Shown: piece after piece, positions 34,253 to 42,724 of the stretch | How the letters are laid out: every line of letters begins with the position of its first letter | Numbering within the stretch: the stretch's first letter is position 1 | NCBI RefSeq assembly: GCF_000024165.1 | Contig: NC_013194.1 | Location: 3,782,001 to 3,846,000 of the forward strand | Source of the DNA: Accumulibacter phosphatis | Lineage (GTDB): Bacteria > Pseudomonadota > Gammaproteobacteria > Burkholderiales > Rhodocyclaceae | Direction: 5' to 3' | DNA length: 64,000 nucleotides | Notes under the pieces: model-generated | What the model was told of the DNA's origin: nothing | What the model saw: only the letters and a program-made list of their open reading frames with translations | The model's database searches: none | Program-made: the position numbers and the translations under genes

Positions 34253-36850
34253 ATGCACACAAATCAAGACGTAGCAAGAGGGCCAGAAGCAGCCCACACG
34301 CCAATGATGCAGCAGTACCTGCGTATCAAGGCGCAGCACCCAGACCTCCTCCTCTTCTACCGGATGGGCGACTTCTACGAGCTGTTCTTCGACGACGCAG
34401 AGAAAGCGTCGCGCCTGCTCGACATCACGCTAACGACGCGCGGTCAATCGGCCGGACAACCGATCAAGATGGCCGGTGTGCCCTACCATGCGGTCGAGCA
34501 GTATCTGGCGAAACTGGTCAGGCTCGGCGAATCAGTAGTCATCTGTGAGCAGATCGGCGACCCGGCAACCAGCAAGGGGCCGGTCGAGCGCGCCGTTGCC
34601 CGTATCGTTACACCCGGCACCCTGACCGACGCCGCACTGCTCGACGAGAAACGCGACACACTGCTGCTCGCCCTGTCTGTGACCAGACAGCTCGCCGGCC
34701 TGGCCTGGATCAACTTGGCGAGCGGCGATTTCCGTGTCTGTGAGGTGGCCCCGGGGAAACTCGCGGCCACCCTCGAGCGCATTCGCCCGGCCGAGATCAT
34801 CGTACCGGAAAGCCTGGTACCGAGTTTCGCGCCGGACGCCGTGCTGGCGCGGCGGCCCGACTGGCATTTCGACAGCGAAACCGCGCAGCGCGAACTCTGT
34901 GCGCATTTCGGCACCAGTTCGCTTGCCGGTTTCGGGACCGACGGCCTGCGGCCGGCGATCGCCGCTGCCGGCGCCCTGCTGCGCTATGCGCAGGCGACAC
35001 AGGCACGCGCCCTCCCCCACCTGCAGGCGCTGATCGTCGAACGTGATGCCACTTTTCTCGGCATGGACACGGCGACGCGCCGCAACCTCGAACTCACCGA
35101 AACGCTGCGCGGTCAGCCGGCGCCGACGCTCTACAGCCTGCTCGACAATTGCAGCACGGCGATGGGTTCGCGACTGCTGCGCCACGCCCTCCATCACCCG
35201 TGGCGCGACCCGGCAATCCCAAGCGCCCGTCATGCGGCAATTGCGATGCTCCTCGACGACGGTGGGTGCACGCTGCGCGAGCTGCGGCAGAGCCTGCGTG
35301 GTCTTGCCGACATCGAACGGATCGCCGGTCGCATCGCACTATTTACAGCACGCCCACGCGACCTGTCCAGCCTGCGCGACAGCCTGCATCGTCTCGACCC
35401 ACTGCGCGCGCCACTCGCCGCGACAGCGGCGCCGATGCTCGCGGAGTTGCATGCGCAGCTGACCACCCCCGCGCTCGCGCTCGACTTGCTGAGCCGTGCC
35501 ATTCTGCCCGAACCCGCTGCCCTGATACGCGACGGCGGCGTCATCGCCGGCGGCTTCGACACCGAGTTCGACGAACTGCGTACGCTGAACGACAACTGCG
35601 GCGCCTATCTGCTTGCGATTGAGGCGCGCGAACGGGAACGCACGGGCATCGCCAATCTGAAGGTGGAGTACAACCGCGTGCACGGCTTCTACATCGAGGT
35701 GACAAACGCCAACGCCACCAAGGTGCCGGACGACTATCGGCGCCGACAGACCCTCAAGAACGCTGAACGCTATCTGACTCCCGAGCTCAAGGCCTTCGAA
35801 GACAAGGCCTTGTCGGCACAGGAGCGCGCTCTGACGCGCGAAAAGCTGCTCTACGAAGGCGTCTTGACGAGCTTGCAGGCAGATCTACAGCAGTTGCAGA
35901 CAATTGCGCACGCCGTGGCCTCGCTCGATCTGCTCGCCGGCTTCGCGGAGTCGGCGCGCCTGCGCAACTACTGCCGACCCCTCTTTTCCTCGGAGCCGGG
36001 GCTGCTGATCGAGGGCGGGCGGCACCCGGTGGTAGAAGGCCAACTCGCCGGTGGAGAAACCTTCATCGCCAACGAAACTCGCCTCACCGACGAGCGTCGC
36101 CTGCTGCTGATCACCGGCCCGAACATGGGCGGCAAGTCGACCTACATGCGGCAGACCGCCCTGATCGCGCTACTCGCCCACGTCGGCAGCTATGTACCGG
36201 CGACGCGTGCAGTTCTCGGCCCCCTCGATCAGATCTTCACCCGCATCGGCGCAGCCGATGATCTCGCCGGCGGACGCTCGACCTTCATGGTCGAGATGAC
36301 CGAGTCGGCGGCCATCCTGCATCACGCCACCGAACGCAGCCTGGTACTCATGGACGAAGTCGGACGCGGAACCTCGACCTTCGACGGGATGGCACTGGCT
36401 TTCGCCATCTGCCGCCACCTGATCGAAAAGAACCGCTGTCTGACGCTGTTTGCCACCCACTACTTCGAACTGACACTGCTGGCCAACGAGTATGGAGAAC
36501 TGGCGAACGTCCATCTGGATGCGGTCGAACATGGCCAGCGAATCGTCTTCTTGCACGCGGTCGAAGAAGGCCCGGCCAATCAGAGTTACGGAATCCAGGT
36601 CGCCGCACTCGCCGGCATTCCGTCGCCGGTGGTCAGGGCGGCGCGCCGCCAATTGCGCGAGTTCGAGCAACGTGCGTCGATCAACCCTCTGCAACCGGAT
36701 CTTTTCGCGACGGCACTGGCCAACGCCGCCGACGAGCGCGAGCTTCCGATCCACCCGGCTGTCGAGCGCCTGGCGTCGATCGATCCCGATCAACTGACGC
36801 CACGCGAGGCACTCGACGCCCTCTACGAGCTGAAGTCGCTACTCACGTGA
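34253..36850 (+). CDS. mutS: DNA mismatch repair protein MutS
   Basis: An 865-residue mismatch-recognition ATPase. The N-terminal mismatch-binding domain contains LLFYRMGDFYELFFDDAEKA, with the Phe-x-Glu that wedges into mismatches (GDFYELF). The connector, core and clamp domains follow. The C-terminal ATPase has Walker A GPNMGGKSTYMRQ, Walker B LVLMDEVGRGTSTFDG and the signature FATHYFELT. The C-terminal tail covers the dimer/tetramer region. Length fits the family. ATG 34253 is used, with AGGA very close, and M18/M19 would be possible later starts. Its stop overlaps the GTG of the following metallophosphoesterase remnant. Confidence 0.97.
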   Translation: MHTNQDVARGPEAAHTPMMQQYLRIKAQHPDLLLFYRMGDFYELFFDDAEKASRLLDITLTTRGQSAGQPIKMAGVPYHAVEQYLAKLVRLGESVVICEQIGDPATSKGPVERAVARIVTPGTLTDAALLDEKRDTLLLALSVTRQLAGLAWINLASGDFRVCEVAPGKLAATLERIRPAEIIVPESLVPSFAPDAVLARRPDWHFDSETAQRELCAHFGTSSLAGFGTDGLRPAIAAAGALLRYAQATQARALPHLQALIVERDATFLGMDTATRRNLELTETLRGQPAPTLYSLLDNCSTAMGSRLLRHALHHPWRDPAIPSARHAAIAMLLDDGGCTLRELRQSLRGLADIERIAGRIALFTARPRDLSSLRDSLHRLDPLRAPLAATAAPMLAELHAQLTTPALALDLLSRAILPEPAALIRDGGVIAGGFDTEFDELRTLNDNCGAYLLAIEARERERTGIANLKVEYNRVHGFYIEVTNANATKVPDDYRRRQTLKNAERYLTPELKAFEDKALSAQERALTREKLLYEGVLTSLQADLQQLQTIAHAVASLDLLAGFAESARLRNYCRPLFSSEPGLLIEGGRHPVVEGQLAGGETFIANETRLTDERRLLLITGPNMGGKSTYMRQTALIALLAHVGSYVPATRAVLGPLDQIFTRIGAADDLAGGRSTFMVEMTESAAILHHATERSLVLMDEVGRGTSTFDGMALAFAICRHLIEKNRCLTLFATHYFELTLLANEYGELANVHLDAVEHGQRIVFLHAVEEGPANQSYGIQVAALAGIPSPVVRAARRQLREFEQRASINPLQPDLFATALANAADERELPIHPAVERLASIDPDQLTPREALDALYELKSLLT

Positions 36851-37667
36851 CGCGCCTTCGCTGGATGATCACAGCGCTGCTGTTGGCGATCGCGCTACTC
36901 CTTGCCCACCCTGTCGGGGCCGAAACATGGCGCTTCGCCGTGATCGGCGACACGCCGTACAACAGCTACGAAGCGCGCGAGCTGGGGCCGATGCTCGAGG
37001 ATGTTGCCGCCGCCCACGTCAGCTCCATCGTCCACGCCGGCGACTTCAAGGACAGCGGGGCGGTCTGCAGCGACGAACTCTTCGAAAATCGTCGGAGCCT
37101 TCTTGACGCCTCGCCAGCCCCCCTGATCTACGTCCCCGGCGACAACGAATGGGTCGACTGCCGCCGCCTGGGTACTGGGTTGGTATCGGTAGCGTGCCGA
37201 GCAACGAGTTTGTCGCCCGCAACCCGGTGCTCATCGACTGGCTCCGGCAGGGCTTTGCCGACGCCCGGCACGAGCAGTCACTCGGAATCGTCATCGTCAT
37301 GCAGGGCAACCCCGGCTTCAAGGAGCATGCCGCAGGCTTGACGCACGCTGGCTATCGGCAATTGCTTGCAGCGCTACGCCAGGAGACCCTGGACTTCTCC
37401 GGTCAGGTGTTGTTGGTGCATGGCGACACGCACCGGCAGCGTATCGACCAACCGCTTCGCCATCCGACATCGCGTCTGCCAATTGCCAACTTCACCCGCC
37501 TCGAGACCTTTGGCTACCCGTTCATGGGGTGGGTGAAGGTCATCATCGACACCGACCATCCGCCGCTCTTTCGCTTCGAGATCTACCCGCACCAGCGCCA
37601 TGGAACGCTCGCACGGCAGCAGTGCCTGTCGACACGCAACACGACAGGCTCTAGACTGGTACGCTAG
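36847..37667 (+). pseudogene. metallophosphoesterase, broken by an internal deletion/frameshift
   Basis: The first frame (GTG 36847, overlapping the mutS TGA) encodes a signal peptide, then FAVIGDTPYNSYEA, IVHAGDFKDSG and VPGDNEWVDCRR: the first three metal motifs of a secreted calcineurin-like phosphoesterase. Around 37165-37185 the homologous reading jumps to another frame: GIGSVPSNEFVARNPVLIDWLRQ ... QVLLVHGDTHRQRID ... NFTRLETFGYPFMGWVKV, ending at 37667. In the family as I know it some 60-80 residues normally separate the two parts (a PxERL helix region and a LNxPGxNN motif), and these are missing. So the lesion is a deletion plus frame change, not a single-base error. Probably nonfunctional unless the assembly is wrong here. 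Confidence 0.8.
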
Positions 37668-37689
37668 ACGGCGTCGTGAGGACGGGACC

Positions 37690-38829
37690 ATGAAGCTCAT
37701 CTCTTTTCTGTGCAGCACCTGGACCTTGCTGCTGCTTGGCCTGGGGCCTTTGACGTCGGCCGCCGGCGAAATCGTCATCGGCCAGATCGCCGCTTTCAGC
37801 GGCCCCCTGGCCCCGACCGGAAGCCACATGCGCGCCGGCGCGCAGCTCTGCTTTGACCCGGTAAACGCGGAGGGCGGAGTCCACGGCGCCACGCTTCGCC
37901 TGATCGCGAAGGACGACGGCTACAAGAGCGACGAGACCGTCCGTCTCGCCCGCGCCATGCTCAAGGAGTCGCAGCCACTGGCATTCATCGGTTTCGTCGG
38001 CACCGGCAACGTTGAAGCGATGCTCGAGCAGAAAGTCCTCAGCGAAGCCGGTATTCCCTTGATCGCCGTCCGTAGCGGCGCCGCGTCGCTGGTGCGCAGG
38101 AACGACCCATTTCTGTTCATCACCCGCGCCAGCTATGCTGAAGAGGTCGAGAAGATCACCGAGCAGTACGTAACCACTGGCTACACGCGCTTCGCGATCC
38201 TTTTCCAGAACGATGCCTTCGGGCTCGACGTGCTGGCCAGCGCCGAACAGGCCATCACCAGAGCCGGCGGCTTTCTGGTCGCCAAAGGTTCCTACGCGAA
38301 GAACACGACCGAAGTCGAAGCCGCCGTCAAGACCATCGGGGCAGCCAAACCGCAGGCAGTGATCATGATCGCCAACACGGCGGCCAGTGCTGAGTTCGTG
38401 AAACAGTCACGCGCCGCGGGTTACTTCGCGCAGTTCGTCGCGCTGTCGGTGACCGATGCCGCTCAGGTGGTCAGTCGGATCGGTGCGGACAAAGCAGAGG
38501 GACTGGTCCTCACGCAGGTCGTTCCCGATCCGAACAGTCGCGCCGTTCCCTTGATCCGGGAAGTTCAGGACAACTTCGCAAAGTTCGCCCCGAAGGAAGT
38601 GACCGCCAATCACACCTTTGTCGAGGGCTACCTCGGCGCCAAGGTGCTGGTCGAAGCGCTGCGCCGTGCCGGTCCAAACCCGACACGCAAGAAGCTGCGC
38701 GACACCCTCGAGGCGATGAAGAACTACGACGCCGGCGGCGTCTTCATCACCTTCTCGGCCAACAGACACGCAGGATCGCGCTTCGTCGACATCACCATCC
38801 TCAATCGCGCCGGCAAGTTGCTGCGTTAG
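37690..38829 (+). CDS. periplasmic branched-chain-amino-acid-type binding protein
   Basis: A 379-residue type I periplasmic binding protein of the Leu/Ile/Val (LivJ-like) family. The signal peptide is near residues 1-24 (STWTLLLLGLGPLTSAAG). IVIGQIAAFSGPLAPTGSHM begins lobe 1, LRLIAKDDGYKSDETVRLAR and AFIGFVGTGNVEAM form the binding-cleft region, and the lobe 2 hinge and NHTFVEGYLGAKVLVEAL follow. No permease or ATPase genes are nearby, so it is an orphan subunit whose transporter, or a sensory partner, is elsewhere. It follows the broken phosphoesterase by 22 bases. Confidence 0.88.
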   Translation: MKLISFLCSTWTLLLLGLGPLTSAAGEIVIGQIAAFSGPLAPTGSHMRAGAQLCFDPVNAEGGVHGATLRLIAKDDGYKSDETVRLARAMLKESQPLAFIGFVGTGNVEAMLEQKVLSEAGIPLIAVRSGAASLVRRNDPFLFITRASYAEEVEKITEQYVTTGYTRFAILFQNDAFGLDVLASAEQAITRAGGFLVAKGSYAKNTTEVEAAVKTIGAAKPQAVIMIANTAASAEFVKQSRAAGYFAQFVALSVTDAAQVVSRIGADKAEGLVLTQVVPDPNSRAVPLIREVQDNFAKFAPKEVTANHTFVEGYLGAKVLVEALRRAGPNPTRKKLRDTLEAMKNYDAGGVFITFSANRHAGSRFVDITILNRAGKLLR

Positions 38830-38839
38830 CGAGCGACGT

Positions 38840-40888
38840 TCAGAGGAACAACGCGCGCCAGACCTCGAGCAGCAGGCGAACGGCACCGCTGATCAGCAGG
38901 GCGACGCTCACCGAGAGACCGATCGAGAACCAGGCCTCGCGCCAGCCAATCGTCCGGATCATCACTGCGAAGGTCGACACGCAAGGGATGTAGAAGGTGA
39001 GGAAAACCAGGAAAGTCGCGATCTGCACCCAGTCGAGCAGCGGCACGATCTCCAGCGTTCCCAACGCCTGATAGACCATCAGCAGCGAAAGCTCCTTGCG
39101 CAGGATACCGAACAGGATCGGCACGCCAAGCAGTGCCGGCAGGCCGAGCCACCAGGTCGTGACCGGCAGCAGCAAAAAGTTGATCACCTTGTCGGCAGCG
39201 AAGTGATTGAGCAGGGCCAGCACAACGCTGCCGGCGACCAGCAGCGGCGTGACGATGGTCACGATGTCCCGGGTCCGTTCCCAGGTCTTGCGCAGCACGC
39301 CACGCCAGTCGGGCAGCGCATAAGGTGGAATCTCCTGGATCAGCCCGACAGCCGCTTCCGGGTAGCGCCGGGTGAGCAGTCGACCCAGAACCGCCAGGAC
39401 GCCGGCGGTCAGCGCAAAGATCGCCATCACGCCCAGCCAGCCCAGGTACTTGCCACCCATGGCCAGAATGATGGCCGAGCGCGCCGAACACGGAACGAAG
39501 GCGAGCAGCAGCGTGGCGACAAGTCGGTCCTTGCCACCGGTCGTCGTGGCCACCAGCGATATGGCCGGTACGTTGCAGCCCAGACCGACCAGGAACGACG
39601 AGGCGACACTGCCGTGCAAGCCGATGTGGTGAAAGCCGCGGTCAACGACGAAAGCGACACGGTGCATGATTCCGGATTCTTCGAGCGCGACCAGCAGCAA
39701 CACCAGCGGCAGCATGTAGGGAACGGCAATACCGACCAGACCGATCAGACCGTCAGCGACAGCACGCCCGACAACACCTGCGGTCGACTCCGGCTGCCAC
39801 TGTTGTACCCACTCCATCAGTGGCGCCGCAGTCCAGGCGTCGAGGATCGAGCTGACCCTGAACACCATCAACAGCACCAAAGCGAAAACCGCCATGCTCC
39901 CGAACAGGCCGCCTTGCGGATGCAGGAACACGCCGTCGAGCAAACGCTGCCAGCGATCGGCGTCGGCCGCCCCACCGAAGCGCGTCACGTTCTCGAACAG
40001 GACAGCCGCACGATGATGACGGTCAGCGTGCAACTCCTCGGACAGCGGGCGCGGCAGATGGATTTCTGCGTCGGTGCGCGCCGCCATCACGGCTGGCAGC
40101 AGCGTCGGGAAATGGCAGGCCAGTTCCTGCAGGAAGTAGTCATCGTTCTCGGCCAGTTGCATCAGCAGGAACGGCCAGGGTACGCGAAAAGCCTCCTCGA
40201 CCTCGCAGCGGGCGAGCAGCGAGCGCAAATCCCTGAGACTGGCATCGATGTGGGCGCTGGGCAACTGCGGAACTGCCGGTGCCTTGCTGCGGGCCGCCGC
40301 CAGCACCGCCGCAAACAGATCGGCGACACCCAGGCCCATGTGCGCGACCGTCGGCACCACGGCCACGCCGAGTCGATCCGACAGCGCGCGGGCGTTGATG
40401 TACAAGCCCTTGTGACGCGCCTCGTCGACACGGTTGAGGGCAATCACCAGTGGTTTGCCGAGCAGGCTCAGTTCGAAGCACAGCTCGAGATCCGGCTGCA
40501 GCGTCGTTGCATCGACGACATGAATCAACACATCGGGCGGGTTGAAAGCAACCACGGGTTGATCGGCCTCGTGTGCAGCCACCGGCGGCCAGTGATCGCC
40601 CCAGAGGAGGTATTTGATGACCACGCGATCGGCCACGCTCAGCGAGTGCAAGGAGACGAGCGCTGGCAGATCGACCAGCGAGACCTGTTCCAGACCGACG
40701 TCAACCAGGCATTCGTCATAGGCATCGCCGTCACGCAGCAGTCTCTGGTGCTGCGGCGAAGCACTCGACGCGGCTAGAAACAGAGCGCTCTTGCCAGTGC
40801 GCGGCCGCCCGACCAAGGCAACGCGCGGGCCCCGATCGCCACGCAACAGAACCCGCGGTACAGCAACCGTCGACAGGCCCGATCTCAC
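38840..40888 (-). CDS. feoB: FeoB-type ferrous iron transporter with divergent G motifs
   Basis: A 682-residue protein. The N-terminal G domain has GRPRTGKSALF (usual GxPNxGKT), DLPALVSL where FeoB has DLPG, and NRVDEARHKG as the NxxD base-recognition motif. A helical GDI region follows. The membrane domain has about ten helices with the two Gate motifs, FLVGLGCNVPAISLVATTT and FVPCSARSAIILAMGG, including the conserved GCNVPA. No feoA or feoC is adjacent. The start is GTG 40888: the nearby ATG at 40890 meets a stop at once. Probably still an iron(II) or other divalent-metal transporter, but GTP hydrolysis may be altered by the missing G3 glycine. Confidence 0.85.
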   Translation of the reverse strand: MRSGLSTVAVPRVLLRGDRGPRVALVGRPRTGKSALFLAASSASPQHQRLLRDGDAYDECLVDVGLEQVSLVDLPALVSLHSLSVADRVVIKYLLWGDHWPPVAAHEADQPVVAFNPPDVLIHVVDATTLQPDLELCFELSLLGKPLVIALNRVDEARHKGLYINARALSDRLGVAVVPTVAHMGLGVADLFAAVLAAARSKAPAVPQLPSAHIDASLRDLRSLLARCEVEEAFRVPWPFLLMQLAENDDYFLQELACHFPTLLPAVMAARTDAEIHLPRPLSEELHADRHHRAAVLFENVTRFGGAADADRWQRLLDGVFLHPQGGLFGSMAVFALVLLMVFRVSSILDAWTAAPLMEWVQQWQPESTAGVVGRAVADGLIGLVGIAVPYMLPLVLLLVALEESGIMHRVAFVVDRGFHHIGLHGSVASSFLVGLGCNVPAISLVATTTGGKDRLVATLLLAFVPCSARSAIILAMGGKYLGWLGVMAIFALTAGVLAVLGRLLTRRYPEAAVGLIQEIPPYALPDWRGVLRKTWERTRDIVTIVTPLLVAGSVVLALLNHFAADKVINFLLLPVTTWWLGLPALLGVPILFGILRKELSLLMVYQALGTLEIVPLLDWVQIATFLVFLTFYIPCVSTFAVMIRTIGWREAWFSIGLSVSVALLISGAVRLLLEVWRALFL

Positions 40889-41073
40889 ATCACGGCCTCA
40901 GCATCACGCCGACTGTCCAGCCGCAGGCGCGGCGACGAGCCTCTCCCTGCCTGGCCTTCAGCGAACGCCCAGCGGTCGTGGCGGGCAAAAGGACAACGGC
41001 GACGGGCCAGCTGGGGGCCGCCGGCAGGCCCGACGGCAAGCGGCGTGATCGGCCGGCTTTCCGCAAGTGATGC

Positions 41074-41580
41074 TCAATCGTCGTCGTCGCATTCGTCGTC
41101 GTGCATGTGCCCGTGTCTGATCTCGTCAGCGGTGGCCGGTCGAACATCGGTCACGGTGCAGGTAAACACCAGAGCCATTCCGGCCAGCGGGTGGTTACCG
41201 TCAAGAACCACCTTGTCCTCGGCGATTTCCGTCACGCGATAGATCAGCACGTCCTCATCATCATCGTCATCGTCGGCGCCTTCCGGCACGCCTTCGAACT
41301 GCATGCCTACCTGCAACTCGTCGGGAAACTGGCCGCGCGGTTCGACCTGGACCAGCGCCGCATCGTACTCGCCAAAGGCATCGTCTGGCTGCATCTTCAC
41401 GATCACGGACTGGCCGATGGTCTTGCCGTGCACAGCTTCTTCAATCAGCGGAAAAATGTCATCGTAACCCCCGTGCAGATAGACGAGCGGCTCCTGACCG
41501 GCATCGACCAGATCACCATCAACATCGGTGACGCTGTAGTCGAGCGTGACAACGGTATTCTTGGCAACATGCATGTTCAT
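41074..41580 (-). CDS. slyD: SlyD-like FKBP peptidyl-prolyl isomerase
   Basis: A 168-residue foldase and metallochaperone-like protein. NTVVTLDYSVTDVDGDLVDAG and PLVYLHGGYDDIFPLIEEAVHGK form the FKBP core. The insert-in-flap region follows (VKMQPDDAFGEYDAALVQ), then GNHPLAGMALVFTCTV. Two acidic or metal-binding features stand out: an unusual run of aspartates in the middle (GADDDDDDEDV, near residues 101-111) and a C-terminal tail with His, Cys and Asp (HGHMHDDECDDDD). Its ATG overlaps the stop of bcp (ATGA), so the two are co-translated. Nickel or other metal handling is inferred from SlyD. Confidence 0.88.
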   Translation of the reverse strand: MNMHVAKNTVVTLDYSVTDVDGDLVDAGQEPLVYLHGGYDDIFPLIEEAVHGKTIGQSVIVKMQPDDAFGEYDAALVQVEPRGQFPDELQVGMQFEGVPEGADDDDDDEDVLIYRVTEIAEDKVVLDGNHPLAGMALVFTCTVTDVRPATADEIRHGHMHDDECDDDD

Positions 41581-42047
41581 GAATTCAGTTCCTTAACCGC
41601 GCGCAACATCTGGAGCGCATGGCCTTTGGCGTTCACTCCGTAGAGCGCGAGGCGGAGGACACCTTGTTTGTCGATGACGAAAGTCGAGCGCAGGATGCCG
41701 TACTTCTTGACACCGGCCACTTCTTTCGCCTGCCAGACACCGTACTGCTCACAAGCCGACCCTTCCGCATCCGACAGAAGGGACACGGAAATCCCGTGTT
41801 TGTCCCGGAACTCCGCATGCTGAATGCAGTCGTCGCGGCTGATGCCGATGACCCTGCAATCCAGCCGCGCAAACTCATCCTCATGATCGGAGAAATCGGT
41901 GGCCTGCAAGGTGCAGCACGGTGCGTCATCTCTGGGATAAAAGAAGAGAATGACATTGTTCCTGCCCTGAAACTGGGCAATATCGATAAGTTCCATATCC
42001 GCATCGGGGAGGACGAACGTCGGAGCTACCTCTCCTGCTTTCAGCAT
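41577..42047 (-). CDS. bcp: peroxiredoxin, Bcp/PrxQ type
   Basis: A 156-residue thiol peroxidase reducing organic hydroperoxides and H2O2. APTFVLPDADMELIDIAQFQGRN starts the fold. The peroxidatic site is FFYPRDDAPCCTLQATDF: where most Bcp have PGCT, this one has PCCT, putting an extra cysteine next to the peroxidatic Cys. No Cys sits five residues later, as the resolving Cys does in many PrxQ, though others (LDCRV, DDCIQH, SACEQY) could resolve. Start ATG 42045-42047. Overlaps slyD. Confidence 0.92.
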   Translation of the reverse strand: MLKAGEVAPTFVLPDADMELIDIAQFQGRNNVILFFYPRDDAPCCTLQATDFSDHEDEFARLDCRVIGISRDDCIQHAEFRDKHGISVSLLSDAEGSACEQYGVWQAKEVAGVKKYGILRSTFVIDKQGVLRLALYGVNAKGHALQMLRAVKELNS

Positions 42048-42344
42048 GGTGCCCCCTCAAAGACCCTTCCCGATCGCACGGAAGCGAGCGGGTGACGCCG
42101 ATTCTACCAAGGTTCCGGCACCTGACTACAACAACGCGACAACGGAAGCACACGGCAAGCTGGCGACTGCGGGGCGATCGATCACCGCGGTCGGGCCGGA
42201 CCAGGACCAGCGGACAGGAGGAGCAGCGGCATCGATGTCCGGCGAAGCGCACAGCATGCAGCTCGGCGACAGCATCTTTGGGCACGACCACAGGGCGCGA
42301 ACAGGCCGACGCCGTGCGAGTAGCCAACAGGCGACGCCAGCGGG

Positions 42345-42707
42345 CTATCGCGCCGCTGGTTTCACCGCTTCCTTCGCCGTCGCGGGCCTGGCCGCAGCCT
42401 TGTCGGCGACTGGGGCAACAACCTGTCCGGACGCCGGCTTGTCGGGAATCTGCACAAAGACTTCGTCCTGCCTGACCATACCGAGTTCAAAGCGCGCACG
42501 CTCCTCGATCGCGTCGTAACCCTGTTTCAGGTCTCGCACCTCGGCGTCGAGCCCAGCGTTGCGCATCTCCAGCTGCTTGTTGGTATCCTGCTGTTGTCGC
42601 AACTGCCGATCGACATCCCAGACCCGCAGCCAACCGCCCTTGCCCAGCCACAGCGGATGCTGCAGCAGGACAATCAGCACGAGTAGCGTAACAGCCAGCC
42701 AGCGCAC
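42345..42707 (-). CDS. ftsB: cell division protein FtsB
   Basis: A 120-residue divisome protein. The N-terminal transmembrane helix (LAVTLLVLIVLLQHPLWLG) is followed by GGWLRVWDVDRQLRQQQDTNKQLEMRNAGLDAEVRDL, a coiled coil, and YDAIEERARFELGMVRQDEVFVQI, the signature FtsB end. A further 25-residue Ala/Pro/Lys tail extends beyond the usual length. It pairs with FtsL and FtsQ. The start is GTG 42707, 17 bases after eno, matching the conserved eno-ftsB order. Confidence 0.92.
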   Translation of the reverse strand: MRWLAVTLLVLIVLLQHPLWLGKGGWLRVWDVDRQLRQQQDTNKQLEMRNAGLDAEVRDLKQGYDAIEERARFELGMVRQDEVFVQIPDKPASGQVVAPVADKAAARPATAKEAVKPAAR

Positions 42708-42724
42708 AGCAGCGGGCGGTTCGG

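Noticed and set aside
39203..40777. A 524-codon plus-strand frame across feoB
   Set aside because: Gln/Arg/His-rich composition with no family features, while the other strand has the FeoB Gate motifs.
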